The notes under the pieces: model-generated
What the model saw: the letters and a program-made list of their open reading frames with translations, nothing else
The model's database searches: none
What the model was told of the DNA's origin: nothing
Position numbers and translations under genes: made by a program
DNA from: an uncultured Eubacterium sp.
Lineage (GTDB): Bacteria; Bacillota; Clostridia; Lachnospirales; Lachnospiraceae
Assembly (NCBI GenBank): GCA_910583555.1
Contig: CAJTXO010000014.1
Location: 52,310-116,309 of the forward strand
DNA length: 64,000 nt
Direction: 5' to 3'
Part shown: positions 60,559 to 64,000 of the stretch, in pieces
How positions within the stretch are numbered: the first letter of the stretch is position 1
Layout of the letters: each line of letters begins with the position of its first letter

Positions 60559-60710
60559 ATATAAAGCATATTCATTATAAATTAGTCTGAAAATGAGTTA
60601 TTTTTTCCTCAATAAATTTCAAAATAAAATATACTTCCACATAGCATGCTACGAGAGAAGTAATTCTGGACAAATAAAAATATTAATATTACAAGCAATA
60701 AACATATTAA

Positions 60711-61034
60711 TTAAATAAAATTTCTTAATCTATCTATAATATTTTTGAAATACCTTGCTATATACCAAAAGGATTTATAAATTACGTCACCATCCAACTC
60801 TGAAACTACATATTTATCTTTGTATTCTTCACTCATAGTTAACAACTTTTGTTTATATTTCTCTATATGATACTTATTTGCCCATTTTTTAACAGATGCA
60901 AATTGTACATAATCATGATTAGCCTGTAAAATAAAAGAATGCCGTTCTGCTAGTTCATCCCATTCTTCTGATGTAAAATACCATTTTCTAAGTGGTTGTC
61001 GTGTTCTTATAACACTTTCCCATTCACTGGACAA
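60711..61034 (-). pseudogene. Truncated gene cut by an insertion sequence
   Basis: About 105 codons (SEWESVIRTRQPLRKWYFTSEEWDELAE ... ARYFKNIIDRLRNFI, read in parts) run into the left end of the decayed IS at 61027-61047, where the 5' end of the gene is lost. No family is recognised. The AT-rich composition is like that of the ligase gene to the right, suggesting both belong to one surface-polymer or secondary-metabolite cluster. Confidence 0.6.
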
Positions 61035-62622
61035 TTAAAAGTTCTCAATAAAAAAGATAACATTCCAAGCAGATGTGTGTTATGGTTGAGTTACTAAATC
61101 TTAAACCAATATACACAAGCCGAAATATCATCCTCCGTAAAAATAACACAGATGTCGGCAGATAGGAAATGTCTATGTTTACATTTATAGAAAAAATCTT
61201 GTTGTGTTTCTGTCCTTGTTTCTCCATGAAAGCCGCTTTTACCTGGTTTGTGACTATCATAGTCGGCTTCATGATCCGTTCCGACATGTTCGGGAGCACT
61301 TCTGTGATCCGTGACCTCTTCTTGGATTCAGCACTCTACAACAGCAAGATGCATTTCTTCCGTGCAGACTCCTAGGAATGGAAGGATATCTTTACCACAT
61401 GGGTGTAGACCGTCTCTGAGTATGCTACCTTAAAATGGAACTGGCTGAGCCGTTCTGATCGGTGATGGGGTAAAACGCGTCTCTGACGGAAGGCACATGC
61501 CCTGTACAAAAAAGATGGTACAGGAGTCAGGGGACTCATCCAAGCTTACTTTTATCCATGGACACCTCTGGGGTACGGTCGGTATATTGGCGGCAATGCC
61601 GCAAAGACCTTCTGCCTCCTGTTATCCATCCAGATCCACGATGGGGACAGTGTCGGCAGCGATTGGCTAGGAGATGATCCCATCTCCCATGTAGTGCAGA
61701 TGCTCCGTGATGGTTTCCGTGCCGCACAGCACACCGACCGCTTCCTATTTGTCTTGGAGTGATATTTCCAGACCAAACCCATGCTACTGGAATGGCAGGC
61801 ATACTCTGCAGAGGATCCAGGGTTGCTCCATGTTGTCACACGTGCTAAAAGGGAACTGTATAAGCCTATGAAAGGCCTGGACCATACAAAGGGCGGGGAC
61901 GTTGGTCGGTCCGTAGTGACGCTGTCCGGCTGCAGTATCTCTTTGTGTCAGAGAGCAGGTCTATCCAAGACACACAGCTGCGGATATATGGAGTAGAGAG
62001 GGAGGTGCATTCCCTATCGGAAACATACTTATGGGGCAAAGGGCTGTACCAGGCCCTGCAGTTTGTCCTTGTAGAGTATGAGAAGACACATGCCATCCTT
62101 GTATGTACAGACCTGACCATGCCCGCAGAGGATATCATAACAGCTTACGCCTGCCGCTTTAAGATAGCGATCATGTTCCGGGAGATGAAACAGCACATTG
62201 GAGGTCTTTTCTATCATTTCTGGACAAACGCAGTCCCTAGGCCGAACCGTTATCGCAGGAAATGTACTGATGATTCCCTCACCTAGATAAAGAACAGGCA
62301 CGAACAACAGCGTATAATAAAGACACTCACAACTATAGAAGGCTATGTGATGCTCAGTAGCATAGCCATGGGCATCATCCAGATGATGTGCCTGAGGTAT
62401 GAGGGGGAAGATCCGGGTATCTGACTTCCGTTATCTGCATACGCCATCCCATCAGGTGATGTCACAAACAGGTATGATAGAGTATCTAAGACAGAATTTA
62501 TTTCGTTTTATGGTCCAACAGAGCGGATTGACCATAACTAAAATAATATCAAGCAAGCAGGTCTGCCTTGAAAAAGAAGATATTAACCGACTTATTTGTT
62601 GAGAGAACTTTTAACTGTCCAG
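61027..62622 (+). mobile_element. Decayed DDE-type insertion sequence
   Basis: Imperfect terminal inverted repeats CTGGACAATTAAAAGTTCTC (61027) and GAGAGAACTTTTAACTGTCC (62601) bound 1,596 bp containing a broken transposase reading left to right. No intact reading frame remains. Target duplication was not clear. Confidence 0.72.
61172..62420 (+). pseudogene. IS4-like transposase pseudogene
   Basis: Fragments in several frames line up with one DDE transposase: MKAAFTWFVTIIVGFMIRSDMFG, then FCLLLSIQIHDGDSVGSDWLGD, YFQTKPMLLEWQAYSAEDPG, and ITAYACRFKIAIMFREMKQHIGGLFYHFW. Stops and frameshifts separate them, for instance near 61376, 61760 and 61996. It cannot make a working enzyme. Confidence 0.78.
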
Positions 62623-62659
62623 TAATTTAAACATGAAAACAAAACGGCTGAAGAGTATT

Positions 62660-63943
62660 TTAATCATTCCCATCCTGATTTACATACGAAATAATAGGAT
62701 TATATTTTCCTGATTTTGTTTTATAGATTTCATCAACAATATTTACATAGATTTTGAATATCTGCCCAAAGGTGTTAATGAAATCAGTTTTTACAAAATC
62801 AGTTGAAAATGTTTCTGAATTGATTATGTTTAACTTTAGTAATATATGAACATCACTTATTGTTTTTTGGATAATTTGAAAACTATCAATTGGGAGATTA
62901 TATCTTAACACTAACGAATATGTCCAATCTAACAAACGTCCTGAAGGTATTATAGTCCCATCATTTGTTATAAATGAGGAATTTTTTCTCCCCTCTGGGT
63001 TTCCAATAATAGGAGTGTGTTTATTACAAGCACATTTTCCAGGGAGTCGTTTTGCCAAATCTCCCTGTCGATATCTTATCAAAGGCATTGCTTGATTAAG
63101 AAAACAGGTACCTGTAATTTCTCCTACTTCTCCAAGTTCAACAAGACAATCAGAATCAGATTTCAACAATTCAATATATGTACAATCCGATACTTCATGG
63201 TAATTCATTTCAGAACATTGATATGCTATACTTTGCAATTCTTCTGATGAATATTCATCTATAACTGTGCATCCAAATAACGAACTGAAAAAATTACGCT
63301 CCGATTGACTCGATTGTTCTGAATTAGTGATAATTAATTTCAATTTTAGTTTTTTGAATTCATATTTTATATTTTTGGCAATTTCCCAGAGAATAGATGG
63401 ATAAATTGCTAAAACTGTAGGTTTCTTATTTAAGATAAACTCAAATATATACTCTACAGATTTTAAGTTATTTACATAATATACCTTATAGAATCCCAAA
63501 ATTGATGATACAGGATACTCTGATGTATATACTAAAACTTCTCTACTTAACGCATTATAGTGCGGTTCAAGTTCTTTAATCATTCTTAATACTTGAAGTT
63601 CTTCTGTAATGAACATTTCAGAATCGCAATAAATATCTACAAAACGTCCAGAAGAACCCGAAGTTTTTGAAACAATAAGTGGTTTATTTTTTAAACGATC
63701 ATCAATAAATTCTTCTTCATGTCCAAATAAATCAATTTTAGATATTGATGGCAACTTTTCAAAGTCCTCGAAAGACTTAATATCATCTGGATATATATGT
63801 AAACGTTCAAACCGCCTCTTATAAAACAAAACATGCTCATATGCATTCTTAATCACTCTGCGAATCTGCGTAAGTTGATATTCACGTATTGTTTCAATTG
63901 ATTGATATGGAAAATCCATTACGCTTTTATGATTCTTTATCAA
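62660..63943 (-). CDS. PaaK/CapK-like adenylate-forming enzyme
   Basis: 427 residues by a TTG start, or 419 from the ATG at 63919. The AMP loop SKTSGSSGRFVDIY, then IIDEYSSEEL and MPLIRYRQGDLAKRLPGKCACNKHTPIIGNPEGR match phenylacetate-CoA-ligase-like proteins found in capsule and natural-product clusters. Homology seems to continue upstream in frame (FGCVHGFRKL) as far as a stop near 63990, so the natural start is uncertain. It is strongly AT-rich relative to the left part of the window. Confidence 0.78.
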   Translation of the reverse strand: MIKNHKSVMDFPYQSIETIREYQLTQIRRVIKNAYEHVLFYKRRFERLHIYPDDIKSFEDFEKLPSISKIDLFGHEEEFIDDRLKNKPLIVSKTSGSSGRFVDIYCDSEMFITEELQVLRMIKELEPHYNALSREVLVYTSEYPVSSILGFYKVYYVNNLKSVEYIFEFILNKKPTVLAIYPSILWEIAKNIKYEFKKLKLKLIITNSEQSSQSERNFFSSLFGCTVIDEYSSEELQSIAYQCSEMNYHEVSDCTYIELLKSDSDCLVELGEVGEITGTCFLNQAMPLIRYRQGDLAKRLPGKCACNKHTPIIGNPEGRKNSSFITNDGTIIPSGRLLDWTYSLVLRYNLPIDSFQIIQKTISDVHILLKLNIINSETFSTDFVKTDFINTFGQIFKIYVNIVDEIYKTKSGKYNPIISYVNQDGND

Positions 63944-64000
63944 TTTCCTGAATCCGTGAACGCATCCAAAAATATTATGGGAACTGGGGTTAGTTTATCA

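Noticed and set aside
61033..62630. Target-site duplication of the decayed IS
   Set aside because: Bases next to the two ends do not form a clear direct repeat.

Overview
The window looks like chromosomal DNA of an anaerobic, spore-forming gut Firmicute, most likely a Lachnospiraceae-type Clostridium. The evidence is a SpoVT sporulation regulator next to HU and the S4 protein RqcP, rubrerythrin, BceAB-like FtsX permeases, secreted proteins built from ricin-lectin, SH3, Big2 and PPC modules, Tn916-type integration genes, and strong AGGAGG ribosome-binding sites. No rRNA, tRNA or CRISPR array was seen.

Region 1 (1-3.4 kb) is core: rqcP, hup, spoVT, a formate/nitrite-type channel and a thioredoxin-reductase-like flavoprotein, all on the minus strand. 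Region 2 (3.5-14.4 kb) is a block of exported proteins on the minus strand: a CHAP amidase and an M23 peptidase sharing an almost identical 168-residue N-terminus, a lipoprotein, a 969-residue lectin/M23 protein, a lipoprotein joining a caspase-like fold to a VWA domain, and a three-PPC-domain protein.

Region 3 (14.43-15.89 kb) is the most striking find. A tyrosine recombinase gene and a consensus sigma-A promoter (TTGACA-17-TATAAT) lie between perfect 23-bp inverted repeats. As sequenced, the promoter points right, into a strong terminator. Inversion would point it left, into the PPC protein and, 41 bp further on, the caspase/VWA lipoprotein. I read this as a self-contained phase-variation switch, caught in the OFF state, controlling a two-gene surface operon.

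Region 4 (16.0-32.7 kb) holds rubrerythrin, a radical-SAM/DUF4130 DNA-repair pair, two ABC exporter operons (one with an unannotated 44-residue membrane protein translationally coupled to a permease), a short-chain dehydrogenase, a BlaI/BlaR1 pair and a low-molecular-weight tyrosine phosphatase.

Region 5 (32.8-59.8 kb) is an integrative element with its integrase end on the left: int, xis, a small HTH-like protein, sigma factor, XRE regulator, ParR/ParM with candidate parC repeats, a primase-like protein, a candidate annealing protein, RecD2, YqaJ exonuclease, SSB, a methyltransferase, a RES-domain toxin candidate, an Rpn-like nuclease, and a MoxR AAA ATPase paired with an HExxH-VWA protein. 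Two matching promoter-attenuator leaders precede its two main gene groups. No relaxase, coupling protein or VirB4 lies in the window, so either the element continues to the right or it is non-autonomous.

Region 6 (59.9-64 kb) is AT-rich and disturbed: an IS200/IS605-type insertion, a decayed DDE insertion sequence with recognisable ends beside a truncated gene, and a PaaK/CapK-like adenylate-forming enzyme at the edge.
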